Origin: Isoetes taiwanensis
Lineage: Eukaryota; Streptophyta; Lycopodiopsida; Isoetales; Isoetaceae
Length of the DNA stretch: 64,000 nt
Direction of reading: 5' to 3'
Assembly (NCBI GenBank): GCA_021234155.1
Contig: JAJEKV010000052.1
Coordinates: 9,875,284 to 9,939,283 of the forward strand
Each line of letters opens with the position of its first letter. The stretch's first letter is position 1. The position numbers were made by a program, and so were the translations under genes. The notes under the pieces were generated by a model that searched no databases, had not been told where the DNA came from, and saw nothing but the letters and a program-made list of their open reading frames with translations. Of this stretch, positions 13,452 through 25,195 are shown in pieces.

Positions 13452-14189
13452 AGGTCTGTTGTTTGCATCGTAGTAGTCTTCATGTTTGTATTGTATTTTC
13501 TTCTGTCTGACCTATTATATCCAAATATTTTGGTACTTGTAAAGGCTAGTTTACCATATTAACAAGGAAATTCTTCTACCGACCAAGTTTACCCCTAGCA
13601 TTAATGCAAGGTATGCTCGAGCCAGTGGTTGATTTTTGTGTATGCTCACAAAGACATCTTGTTTTTGGCGCCTCTTATAAATTGAAAAGCAAAAGCTGAG
13701 CCTGTGTGGTCTCCTCCCAATGTGCAACTACTCCTTTTCAGACTCCGGTTATTTGGCTGGTAGGCTTTTCCTTACATCTTTTGGGCCATCCAGCCTGTTA
13801 TCTCCCTAGATTATCGACAGATAGAGGAGTACTTTTCAAGTGGTTAGTCAGGGCATGATGAATGTATTCGTAGACAATTTTTTGCAGGTCTTTGTTGCCC
13901 AGCTTCATAAGCATAATGTGCATGAGAATTTTATTCAAATAGTAATTGGAAGAAATTTTGACGGACATTGAAGTTCAGAAATTATCACAGTAGATTGTTG
14001 GGAATATGATGAGCATAGAATTGATTAAGATGGTGCAGGTGGTATTACCATTTGAAAGTGGTGAAGAATGTAGATGGTAAGCCTGGAGCATAGAAGGGGT
14101 ATGGTTCCCATGAGAATTGATAAACCACATTATTGTCTGCTATATACATGCCATACATGTCCTTCAGGGTCCAACGAGGCATGATAATA

Positions 14190-14210
14190 CATTATTATTA
14201 TTATTATTAA
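14190..14210. repeat. (ATT)n microsatellite
   Basis: About seven uninterrupted trinucleotide units are visible. Confidence 0.9.
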
Positions 14211-15741
14211 AAATTTTCTTTAAAACTGGCTACATCTTGGCCACATAAAGGTACAACTCTAGCAAAACACTATTAGTCGCAATGGGTTAAAGCAAGTTGT
14301 AGGCATCCATCTTTCTCTCTCTTGGCATGAGAGAAGATGGAAGTTGTGAGGATGGAAATCAAAGTTATTCTTGCTCTTATTTTGATAAGGTCTATTAGTT
14401 GCGTAAATTTAAATAACCACCCTGGACATTATTGTGGCTTACATAATTTAGAATCTTTATTAGCCATGGAGATGCACGTAAAGATAAAAGTATAGTAAAT
14501 GGGAAAGGTTCAACACCTGGGCAGGTATGTATAATAACTATATAGATCACGGCGGCCCATCTTACGTTCCCCGGCACACCGTGCTTTGCTTAAATATAGT
14601 GAACAAGCAAGATTTCTTTTATGGCTTACACTTTCCTATACCTAATGTCGGGAGAAAGGTGCAAATACTATGTATCCCACACATATTTGTATGGAACTGT
14701 GCAGGAATCGGCATTGGAAAATCTTTCCACAATTATAAAAGTATATATGCAAACTCTAATACATGTTAAAAGATATTAGATGCCACTGGCAAATATTCAG
14801 TGTTGTTTGTTGCCTGTTTGCATTTTACATTCTGCGTTTCACACTTTATTCTAGCTCAACCTAGATGCAAATAAGATCACCTACTTGAATCCTTTATGCT
14901 CAATTTCATCATTCAAAGTGGGGTTTCATCTCCAGAAAATGCTCCTGATTGAGATATGCTTGATCTAGCCATTGAATGACCTTGTCCGAACAGATTGCTC
15001 CATTATCACGAAGGTGACCCACTACCAAGGGAGAAAATGTTATAGTCTCCTGGTTGGTTAGACTCTCCCTGAACTCACACTCCAGGCTGCTTACATGAAA
15101 TGTGTGTATCTCTCTGCCATCTTCAAGCGGGCGGGCACTAGGTAAGGAAAAACGAGTTTAAGTTGAGCATGCAAAGAGTAAGCCATCACCGGAAGTCATA
15201 TCAATGTATATAAAAAATGCCATTTGGCAAACAATATAGCAAAATAATGGCTTCTATGATGTAGCAAATATCTCATATGTCAATTTAGAAAAATGCTATG
15301 AATATATGAATTGAATTCAAAAGAAAAAGGCAAAGATTGAAGTTGCACAAGATTTTTTCACAAAAGGGGTATGAGAAGGAAGGAAGGAAGGAGGAGGAAG
15401 TATGTTAAAACCGGGGAGACCAATAGAATGATGACATTTGCCCCTATTGTGAAATACGTGGATTTGAGGAATTTTTGTTGTTTTGCAAATGCATTTGGAC
15501 TTGCAAAGTTTATAATGATTGAATGCATTAGTGTGAATTCTCCTTGGCTGGAAGCTTGGGGCAAAAGTTTTGATGGATTTGAAGTCCTAAGCTGAGAGTG
15601 AAGTATTAATAGAAATGAAAAACTACTTATTAGAAAGTTATGCCTATGGGTTTGATTTAACATCCTGAGAGTTGAATTATTATGGCTTCCATAATGAAAT
15701 TAACAGAGAGGAAACAATGTGAACAACAATGTGAAACAAGT

Positions 15742-15983
15742 TGCACCTAGGACTACCACGGTCGTGTTCGAATCATCCAATCAACGGCCGGACACAATAT
15801 TTGGAGCCTCTAAAACTTACTCATTTGCTTATGCTCATTTATGATTAGAGTAGCCTATTATTTTGAGATGTCAAATCACGAGTTTGTTTAAGGTTTTTGA
15901 TGGTATATCAGGAGGCCTTTTAGAATATAATCTCACGGGAGCTTGAACCTGCAAAATAACTCAATAAGACTACTTTAACTTCG
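15742..15983 (-). mobile_element. SINE remnant, 5'-truncated copy
   Basis: This stretch aligns by eye over its whole length with the fuller copy at 17872-18178. Shared blocks include the TTTTGAGATGTCAAAT core, the TTTTGATGGTATAT block and a B-box-like element on the minus strand (15938-15949). The end carrying the A box is missing. A foldback element begins about 25 bases to the right. Divergence from the other copy looks high, so both are old. Confidence 0.6.
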
Positions 15984-16008
15984 TATTTACGAGGATACTC
16001 CAACATGT

Positions 16009-16565
16009 AATTAAATCCCCCAACACATAACAACCATTGACATTAATAACCAACATAACTACCATTGACATTAATTAACACAACCTATTGGGTCCAACTT
16101 TACATTTAAATTAAAATCCCCTTAAAGCCTTTGGTTTTGGGTGCATATTCACGAGAGGGGTTGACTCAGAACCTTGAGGCTGTTGGATCGGCATATTCAC
16201 CTCTTATTCCTTAATCTATCTGCGTCTGTATTAAAGTTCCTCGTTTGTAAGGGTATCTCAAGTATAAAAATTTGCTATCTTTGTATAACAAAATTATAAA
16301 TACTAAAGATTTCTGCGAGAAATACTATATAAATTAGTGTGTTGATTTAAATGCGTGCAAAATATGTCTACAATTATAGAAAGAGACTCTGTTGCGCGCT
16401 ATGTCACCGTGTGAGAATATGCACCCAAACCTTCAAAAGGGTTTAAGGGGATTTTAATTTAAATGTGTGGTGTGGACCCAATGGTTGTGTGTTAATTAAT
16501 GTCAATGTGGTAGTTATGTGTTGGTTATTAATGTCGATGGTTGTTATGTGTTAAGGGGATTTAAT
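16009..16565. mobile_element. foldback / long-inverted-repeat element
   Basis: The left arm (about 16009-16155) reappears as its reverse complement at about 16412-16565, with only small differences. The spacer is about 256 bases. Arms of roughly 150 bp and no coding content suggest a non-autonomous foldback or MITE-like element. The outer ends are AT-rich (TAATTAAATCCCC type). I could not define a target-site duplication. Confidence 0.75.
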
Positions 16566-17390
16566 TTTTATATATATTTATGGATATTTAATGTGGTTTT
16601 GTGTTGCAAAAATTTTTTTTGGCTATATGAGGCCTTAGGAACATATCACCTCACATAAGATTGTGACAAAAATTTTTAAAATTCAAACCCGAGAGGAAAA
16701 AAACTAAATTAATTTGAGGGCTTTCATCACATGGCTTTTAGATTTTGACCATAATAAAACCAAATTAAACATAAGTAAAAGTTACCATAAGATACCAAAT
16801 GAATTGATCGTGTGATACGAAAGTCATAAGTTTGCAACACAAAGAAAACCCTGTTATTATACTTTACACATATTGTTGCCAGCTACAACTATTTCTCTTC
16901 CGCGACTTTTATTTGTTTATCAATCCATATGATTTTAAGGATTCACTCCATCTCTGCTTAAAGGTAATGCATGATTGACCTTATGGTTTGATTAAAAGTT
17001 CCAAACATACAATATTAATGCATTCTTGTGAAAGCCCTTTGTTTTGATGCGATGCATATTGATGACATGGAAAAGTGCGCAAAACACGAATAATCCGCGC
17101 AGTAATCATAAGAATCACGTTTGTTGAAGTGAAGCTAAAGGCGCTATGAACAATCGGCAGCGAGAATATCCGGGGTTGGGAAGCAGCGGAGCTATAAACT
17201 TGAATGCGCGGCAATCTTAGGAAAACAAGGGTTTTGCAGCACTACATTTGTAAATCGAGAAACCAATACCTTGTAAAAAACATTATACTAGCGAAACATT
17301 AAAAAACGAATAAACTGTAAGTGTAGGAGGCAAAAATCCATCTCGTGGTAGTAAAATCCACTCAGACAATAAGAATCCAAGAGGAGCAAG
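16566..17390. other. non-coding, nothing recognised
   Basis: AT-rich DNA between the foldback element and the CA/TG tract. No supported features. Confidence 0.5.
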
Positions 17391-17545
17391 TACACACACA
17401 TGCATATACACACACATGCACACACACAGCCACTTGCACGCCACTTCACCCTGAGGAGAAATGCATCTACATGCACATGCACATGAACATGCACATGCAC
17501 ACACACATGCATACGCGTGCACATGCCACATGCATACATATGAGT
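17391..17545. repeat. imperfect CA/TG alternating tract
   Basis: Runs of ACACAC are interspersed with ATGCACATGC-like units, giving about 150 bases of largely alternating purine-pyrimidine sequence. This composition is known to favour Z-DNA. Open frames across it on both strands, rich in His/Met/Thr or Val/Cys/Ala, are compositional artefacts. Confidence 0.85.
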
Positions 17546-17871
17546 ATTATTTTAAACATCTCTGAAGAAAAACAACAACCTGGAATTTCAACCCAGCGAA
17601 AATCCAACGGCCCCATAAAGGGTGCGCTCTAAATACTATTTAGTACACCTCCAGCAGATACAACCATGAAATCCTTTAAACCATGTGGCATTGCCAAAAT
17701 CTCTAAAGTAACCCCTATTATTGTGCTACATATTAGAACCTCTATATCTGACAGCCGGAGTTTTTATAATACATTGAATTGTTTTAGGATATAGTCTATG
17801 GTTTGAAATTACCCATATCCTACTATAAAGAGCCTACTGGAATTTTTGCTACATAGTAGTATAAATGAAGT

Positions 17872-18178
17872 GCACCTGGACTACGCCACAGTGCGTCCGG
17901 ATCACATCAGTCAACGGTATGTGTTGGGCCCTAGGCACCTCATTTAGTATGCTCATTTTATAGTTAGGCCTATGATTTTTGAGATGTCAAATACGAGTTT
18001 GCCTAAAGGTTTTGATGGTATATTAAGAGCTCTATAAGCTTCAGGTTTTAAGAATATGAAATCACGGAGCTCGAACCTCTACCAAAATAACTCTCCAATA
18101 TGCGGAATAGACCTCTACCAAAATAACTCAATGTCCTAATAAGACTACTTTAATCAATCTAACCAGTGAGCTAATGTG
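17872..18178 (-). mobile_element. tRNA-derived SINE copy with A and B boxes
   Basis: On the minus strand the element starts with an A-box-like TAGCTCACTGG (18163-18173) and has a B-box GGTTCGAGCTCC (18066-18077), the internal RNA polymerase III promoter pair of tRNA-derived SINEs. The boxes lie about 86 bases apart. A 36-base internal duplication (18075-18093 repeated at 18111-18129) accounts for the wide spacing. The unrelated body runs to about 17872. A diverged truncated relative lies at 15742-15983. No tail repeat is obvious. Confidence 0.7.
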
Positions 18179-18234
18179 ACTATTTTTCACCTTAAATCTA
18201 TGTTTTTTTGTATAATAACCCATTGAATTGTTTT

Positions 18235-18278
18235 AGGAAGGAAGGAAGGATGGAAGGAAGGAAGGAAGGAAGGAAGGT
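18235..18278. repeat. (GGAA)n microsatellite
   Basis: Ten or so GGAA units with one interrupting base change, next to the SINE head. Confidence 0.9.
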
Positions 18279-18539
18279 ATTTTTAGGGATATAATTCCGC
18301 TAGTTTAGAAGTATATATCCATATCAAAACCCACCGCGGAACTCCTGTTATTTTTGCTACATATTAATATAGAATGAAAATAACTTTCTTATGAATATAT
18401 GAACCTTGAGTATTAACCACACCAAATTCCATGGTTAGTGTTTGCCTTGGTATGAATTTTGCTTGCTTTGATTTATTGTACCATACAGTTTGAATTCTTT
18501 GTGAATTTTGCATAAACCCTAAATTAAAATCACTGCATG

Positions 18540-18745
18540 GGCAATGTAGATTTGAAAAAGCCATAAAGAAACAATGTAGACATGTATAGTCGGGGAAGAA
18601 GCCATAAAAACAATGTAGACAATATAAGAAGAGAAACAATGCACGAAGGCAATGTAGATTTACGGGAATTCTTGACAAAAAAGCCATGCAAAAACAATGT
18701 AAACCGATGTAGATTCGGGAATTCTTGGCGAAAGAGATGGATCTT
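18540..18745. repeat. degenerate minisatellite with ACAATGTAGA core
   Basis: The block AAGCCATAAAAACAATGTAG recurs in variants at irregular spacing, together with GGGAATTCTTG at two sites. Long minus-strand open frames here (to 137 residues) are low-complexity Cys/Phe/Leu-rich readings of the repeat, not genes. Confidence 0.5.
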
Positions 18746-18749
18746 GAGT

Positions 18750-21700
18750 GAAGGGAACAGCGCGCATGAAGATCCAATCAACTCAAAATTTATTAAAAGT
18801 GCTTATATATAAATATATCTATTTTTTATTAAACCACATGTGGGATTATATTGAGGGCTCACATATACATTTTAGGGTCTACAAAGGGTTTTGGTAATTA
18901 GGCCTGAAAGTGATCCCAAATCGTAGTCATTAGTCGACCTGAAAGTGATGTGGATTTAGTGGTCAAGCAACAGAGACCAATGAAGTTCATTAGTGAACCC
19001 TAGAGAGTGGAATCGATCCACGAAGGTAATCAGGATGATCTATAATAACAATTTGCTCCATTAAAGCTTTACAAGAGATACTTGGGAGTTGAAGTCTACT
19101 GTGAGTGCAGGCGGTGCGGCGCGGATATCAAGAAGTACCACTAGAATATATCCCGAAGGGAATTAGGTATTTGATAAATTATTTTGAAATGGGCATAAAA
19201 TTAAGGATTGATTTACAAGCAGGAGAGGCTGGCTAGATCTCAAATGATGTGATGTGGAAGTAACTTTACATGAGACATTAGGAAATTCCCTGAGTGGATA
19301 TATGTTTGACGCCTTTACTTCATATGAATTGGTAGACATAAAAAAATCTACAAGCCAATGACTTGAGACACTTACATTTGTTTAAATATGGGAAGTTTTT
19401 AGGGCACTGCACTTTCTTCTGATATGTATCTATGTGAATCAAAAATTCCAGATCTTTTTGTGTTCAGCGATTATTGGCAATTTTTGCATAGATTTTAGTG
19501 GGTGTGGTTACAAATCGTATTTCTTTGTGCCCACAATTTCTTTTTGTCAAAAACTTTGTGTAATTTCTTTTGTCAGTTGTAAGTTTGTATACATTTTACC
19601 TTGTGAATCCATCTACTTACCACAGCTCTCTCACCCCACTTAATATTGTCAAAGAAAATGTAAAAACCAAATTTAGTTACAAGCCGATACACTTCCAAAC
19701 CAAGCTAATACAGCGTTTGACACGTTTTGCCTAAATGATACGGCGCTTAAAATTGATTAACGATTAATGCAGCACTTAACATACGGCGATAAGCTTTTTA
19801 CACAATCAAAAGTAAATGAGAGTCTACAAAAATCAATGAAATCTTTTGCAAAAATTTCAGTGCATAAATTTTCCTTGAGTCATATATGAGAGCCACTAAT
19901 GTCCTTGTTGTGAATTCTAGGCTCGATAGAACATTCCTGGGACTTTTGGAATTTTGGGCGGTTAAGAGGTGCAAATACCTTTCAAAATGTATAAACTCAT
20001 TCTTTATCGCCAAAACATCGGTGATTAGCTGCGGACTCTATCGTTGCATTCTCATCAGAAGTGTGACCCATACCGGGCTCCTTTGACGATGTAGCTACCG
20101 TTACCATGGAAACTCAAAATAGCCTTGATTTGTGTTGAAAAGACTCACGGCTTTTCTTTGTTTCACCACAAGGGGTTGCATATGATGATTCGGGTTCTTT
20201 AGGCTTTCTACTATAATGTAGCGCTGCAGGACACTTACCACCTTTTAGAAGCCTGCCATTCCAAAATAAATCTAACTCAATTGGATGCGCTCTTTTGTAC
20301 ACATTTCACCATCTAGAAATCAGATCCTTTGGGTGCAACAAGCGCAGGGTATGCTGCACTAGCTAAGGCATACGACTTAGTAGAGAATAGAAGCTTTAGG
20401 GCGCTGCAGCTCTCCGCCATCGAGATTAATTTGAATTGAGTAGGCTCTAATACCATTAACTCCCAACCATCAATGCTTAGGCCTTGTTCTCACATCTCTA
20501 TCTCAATGTCCATCAGCGGCAACTACAAAAGGCATGATAGCGTGTGTGGTGTGCAACATTATGTGTTGGCCGAATTGAAGGCATGAACCAAATAAATGTT
20601 TCACCATCCTTTATTGTGTTTCCCCACATACCTTAGACATCAACATCTTTAACTTCCCAAATATCTTCTTATACTATCTTTGCTTTTGGTAAATTCTGGA
20701 AGAAATTTTACATAAGGAGAAATTTTTCTGCAGTACCTCCATAATGTCATGTGCATTTTTTTTTTTTTTCCAAGCTTTATCTCGGGAAGCAAAGCTGCAT
20801 CATTCTAATCCTCTTAGGTTCTGTAGCCTTGCCATCATGTGCTTCGCCTTTACCATGGTTTTTTCAAAAACAAGCATCATTTGTACAGTGTTTCCAGCTA
20901 AGTGACCTTCAGAAGAACTGCAGAAACCACATTGTCGCGAGGCTGCTTAAATTGTGTGATCAAGGCTCCGCTCGACTCCCAAGTCCAGAAATGCTGTTGG
21001 GTTTGGCCCTTTGGCCTCCATGTCTGAAAGCATCTTAAAACAATGTTGTACAAGCAGTATCATGCTTCTTGTCATGAGAGGAATCTGTGAAGAAGTGTGT
21101 TTCTTTACAACTTGCCCACTTATCCACATGACAATGTGGGCAAAAATTATTTACAGAGAATCGCAAATACTTTTGGTACTTCAACCCTTTTCTTTAGAAG
21201 ATTTTGTAATTCTCATAAGATCCTCACCCCTGCAGAGACCACCATGTCGAGGGTGGGATTTTTCAGCAGCTCACAAATTACTACATCTTGACATTTATGC
21301 TTCAAAATCTTCCTTAGGTTTCCATTCTTGCCCACTCACCATCCTCATATGGAGTCAAATACTCCCAGAATTCCAGCTCTGCATCACTCAATTCTAAAGA
21401 GGACATATATCGGCAGGGGTAGACAATTCCTCCTATACAAGTACCATAAAACACTCCTTCCTATGGAACTCATCATCCCGGCCTAACTTTTGAATGACAA
21501 TGCACCTCCATAACTCATTTTGTTGAAGGATTAATAGCAGCGTGAAGCATTACAAATAATGTGCATATCTATGGTGAGGGTTCACATATACACTACGAAG
21601 TACATTCCACAAGGTTCCATAATGTAGCCGTTCTCATTGTTTTGAATTTTTGGAATCACCCATCAAGCGGCATTCCAAGCCCTAACATGATGAATACAAC

Positions 21701-24252
21701 GACATGTATTATAGTCTTTATCTCCACCACGAAACCATTGTTTTAACTTTTGAAATATCTTGCTCACGCTTCCGTATTTCTGCTTTGAACCGTTAGTAAA
21801 ATTGCGTCTATAATATGCATGTGTTAGCGCTGCAAAGAAAGTCTCAAAAATATACCACGCATTGCAAAGAGTCTCCAAAGTATACCACGGTGAAAGAAAA
21901 CAAACCATTAGCGTTTAAGATTGCGATCGAACTATTTTAAAAACACACACCATTATGGATGCACTCCAACTATGTTGAAATTTTTCATCATTATAATTGC
22001 ACTCAAACTATGTGTGAACCACACTATTATATGGTTGATCACCACTTATAGTAGGAAAACAGCCATTACGAGATCAAAGGCACAAATGGGACTATAGTTA
22101 AAAGACAAGCCACTATGGCTAGAATTTTTGCACTGAAACCATTCGCGACTCGATAATTAATGTAGAGAACTATAAAGAGATATACCTCTTTAACATTGTA
22201 ATCCATCACAATAGCTACAAGTTTGGAAAAGCATGATGACATTTATATCACGGTATGTAGGACATAAATTTAACATATGTATATTTGGACATGCAAACTA
22301 TTGTAGAAACCTCAATTATAAAAGCTTAAATATCACATAAAAGGTAAGATTAGGGAGAGATATCAACCTGGATTGTTCCACCAGATAATGTGCTTGCATG
22401 CATTTCTCTCTAATATTTCTTTCTCTAATCTTCTTTTTACATCCTTGAGTATTTGGAAACTTCTGAGTGTTTGAGGTCCAAAATGTTTGTGTACAAGTGT
22501 AATAGTTGAATGTCACGAGGATAGAGTCACATGTTTAGAGCTCTTATAATGCATCCACTTTCCTCCATTTACAATCAATTTCTTCCTTTTGTTTTTCTTA
22601 GCGATTTAGCAATATTTCTTGAATTGGAACATCAAAGTAGCTTTCTTGAGAAATTTTGTTACTCCAAATTTTCATTTTCTCCACCATTTGCCATTGCCAA
22701 ACAACTCTTCTTTGCTGACCAAACAATTGATTTATTTCGCATTTCCACGGTCTTAATAGATTCACACGATGTTACTTATCATTTAGTTCTTTGCTTATAA
22801 GTCCCACACAATCATCTCCACAATTCATCAATGCCTTATGCTTCATAAGAAGTAATTTAGAATCCCTCTTTCATTTGTACACTATATGCCGTGCATCAAG
22901 AATGAGATTCCACTAGATTCACACCCCACTCTCTTACGTATTGGCGCGGCTCGCCGCTACGCTTACGCCTTTTGGCATGCATTGGCACGAGAAACCAATG
23001 CATGATTATTTTTCCTTTTCTCTCTGGCTGGCATCGTTTCTCTCATTTCTGTTCCCTCTTGATACTGCCCATACTTCCCTACAAAAATTTTGCCTTGACA
23101 ACGCTAAGTCTAGACGCACGAATCCGATTCTATTATTCAGACCGATTTAAATTCCATTAGTCGGTTCCCCGAATGCGATTGAACTCCAATTTCAGTATCA
23201 CACTTTGCCAAATGTTAAGAAAAATTACGAATTGATGTGCCATCTCCATAAGCGGCATTTTGGATCCCGAGCAACTTTGATGGATGCTCACATTTCCCTC
23301 ATTAGTTCCCATAATTAGTAATTACCATAGGATTAGGAATGTAATATAGCGAAGATGTTATTTAATGCAATTTGAAGTTCTTTTATTTCACATCACTCCA
23401 TCTATGCCACTTCTTACTTATTACTTCAAACTATTTAATATTTTTTGGGGGGAACAACTACAATATGGCTCACTTTACCCACTGCACCCAACTTCAGCAC
23501 TTCCTTATGTGTATGACCTAGGTACGAAATCGGCGAAACAAAGAAACAACACAGAGGCTTACCCAAAAGCGTAGCAAAGGATGCTTCGGACTCATAACGA
23601 GAAAATCCTTGGCCGCGTTCCTCTTCGACTTCTGAGATAAGACATAACCTAAATTTGCCCCAAATAACTACAAAGGCCGGGGTCCGAGCGCCACCAAATA
23701 CATCATGGCTTATTTCGGCTTCATGGGACAGATCAAGCTTGCCTGAATACGCAGAGCCACATCACAATTCAATCCAATCGCTCATGCTTACTCACGGTAT
23801 TGAAAATGTGCGGAAAATAAAAATAAAACCATAGCAAACCCCAACCTACGATTGGTCAACCCCAAAGATTTAGGGTATGTTCATAACATAACATACATAT
23901 GAACTTTCAAGTATAACACGTTATCTCATCAAAGGGCTTGTTATTATGGAGATGTGGTGGTTTCCTGAAGACATAATGGATACTCTTTTCACATGCAATC
24001 ACCTAAATGCGTCCCCATTCTCTTTTTGCATGTCACGCATGGGATCTCGATTTTCTAAGCCTATACCAACAACGTGCAATATTGTTCAGCTACGTTACAA
24101 AAAGCATACCTTATATGCACATGAAGGAGCATCTACTGGGATGGCATGTCCTATAAGATGCTTAATGCCTTGTATTGGCAATAGAATGATTGCCCGATGG
24201 AAGATGCTCTCGATTTTATGATCCAAAGTCTTTCGTGTAGCAAACATTTATG
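18750..24252. other. 5.5 kb without a recognisable gene
   Basis: I read both strands for motif-bearing frames, exon-like blocks, RNA genes and repeat edges and found nothing I could support. Short frames exist (for example 23946-24221, plus; 20947-21397, both strands) but carry no family motif. Loose repetition of CACTCCAACTATG-like phrases occurs around 21940-22050. This is probably old transposon sediment. Confidence 0.4.
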
Positions 24253-24462
24253 CATTTTATCACTTCTTTTTATCATTAACATCTTATGCTAACTTCAATC
24301 ATTATATTCACTAGGGGCAATGCCCAGTTTGCAGTTTATGCCAAAACTGGCCTAAGCTTCCCCAATTATAAGGCATCCTACTCCAAATTTCTTCTCCAAA
24401 GAAATATATAATCAAGTTTACATGTGTCACATTCGTTACACTGCCTTATTTACACTTCCCTT
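24253..24462 (-). repeat. direct repeat copy A with Helitron-like 3' end
   Basis: This block is repeated 702 bases downstream. It contains, on the minus strand, a small hairpin (GGGC-ATT-GCCC) followed directly by CTAG (24311-24314) and then T, the arrangement of a Helitron 3' terminus. The repeat also covers about 58 bases outside the CTAG, so the two copies arose by duplication of a larger unit and not by two insertions. Confidence 0.6.
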
Positions 24463-24954
24463 CCGGAAAGAAGGCCACATGGCCTCTCTCTCCATAAATG
24501 TAAGGTGATAGCAATTTTGCTGTAAAAGCTAATGGTGTGTTGCCATGTGGCAACCATTCTTTTAAAGAAAAACGATATTTTGTTTTTTGTGGCAGCAATT
24601 TTTAAGCCATTCTGCTGTTCTACCCTCGATTCCCAACATTCTACCAGGTTTAACCCCACAGAATTGCTTTTACCTTGCATTCACGTTGCAAGAATCACCT
24701 TTGCAAGAATCACATCCTGCTGCAAATTCCGAGGTGTCAGCAGCACCTCGGGCTATATACGTGAAGGGCAGCTGGGCCCAATCTAAGTGTGACATGGAAA
24801 TCTTAGAACAGCAGGTAAAAAGAGTAAAAAAATGGCGTAAAAATGACAAAACGCAGAGTCAGAAGGGGCGGAATGCAGAGCAAGATGTTGCACGCTTAAA
24901 AAGGTGCCACGTGTCACCTATTCATTGGATGAGACTGCTGCGCCATCCTCTACC
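24463..24954. other. spacer of the 702-bp duplication unit
   Basis: Single-copy part of the unit between the two direct repeats. Open frames on the plus strand (to 135 residues, 24587-24994) show no known domain. If the minus-oriented Helitron reading is right, this is Helitron body. Confidence 0.4.
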
Positions 24955-25138
24955 CATTTTTTCACTTCTTTTTATCATTAACATCTTGTGCTAGCTTCAA
25001 TCATTATATTCACTAGGGGCGATGCCCAGTTTGCAGTTTATGCGCCAATTATCAGGCATCCTGCTCTAAATTTGTTCTCCAAAATAATATATGGTCATAT
25101 TTACATGTGTCATAACGAATGCCTTATTTACATTTAGT
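24955..25138 (-). repeat. direct repeat copy B with Helitron-like 3' end, at the BRF1 3' flank
   Basis: Matches copy A with scattered substitutions and short indels. The minus-strand hairpin is GGGC-ATC-GCCC followed by CTAG (25013-25016). The right end stops about 58 bases from the BRF1 stop codon, so the gene's 3' untranslated region and polyadenylation region are probably inside this repeat. Confidence 0.65.
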
Positions 25139-25195
25139 TGTACAGAAATCTTAGACTGCCATGCTTTCCATGCATTTAGAAGCAGAATTCCCAAG

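Larger units (their letters stand above)
12561..15735. other. mostly non-coding, nothing firm
   Basis: AT-rich DNA. It includes an (ATT)n tract at 14190-14210 and one 87-residue open frame (13188-13451), described separately. I found no family motif. Confidence 0.4.

Noticed and set aside
17283-17632. Overlapping frames rich in Val/Cys/Ala or His/Met/Thr.
   Set aside because: Readings of the CA/TG simple repeat.
20330-20440. A stretch resembling part of an AP2 domain (ALAKAYDLV).
   Set aside because: The match is short, lacks the YRG and WLG elements, and is not extended on either side.
24253-25138. The 702-bp-spaced direct repeats as LTRs of a small element.
   Set aside because: They lack TG...CA ends, a primer-binding site and a polypurine tract, and they contain a Helitron-type end internally.
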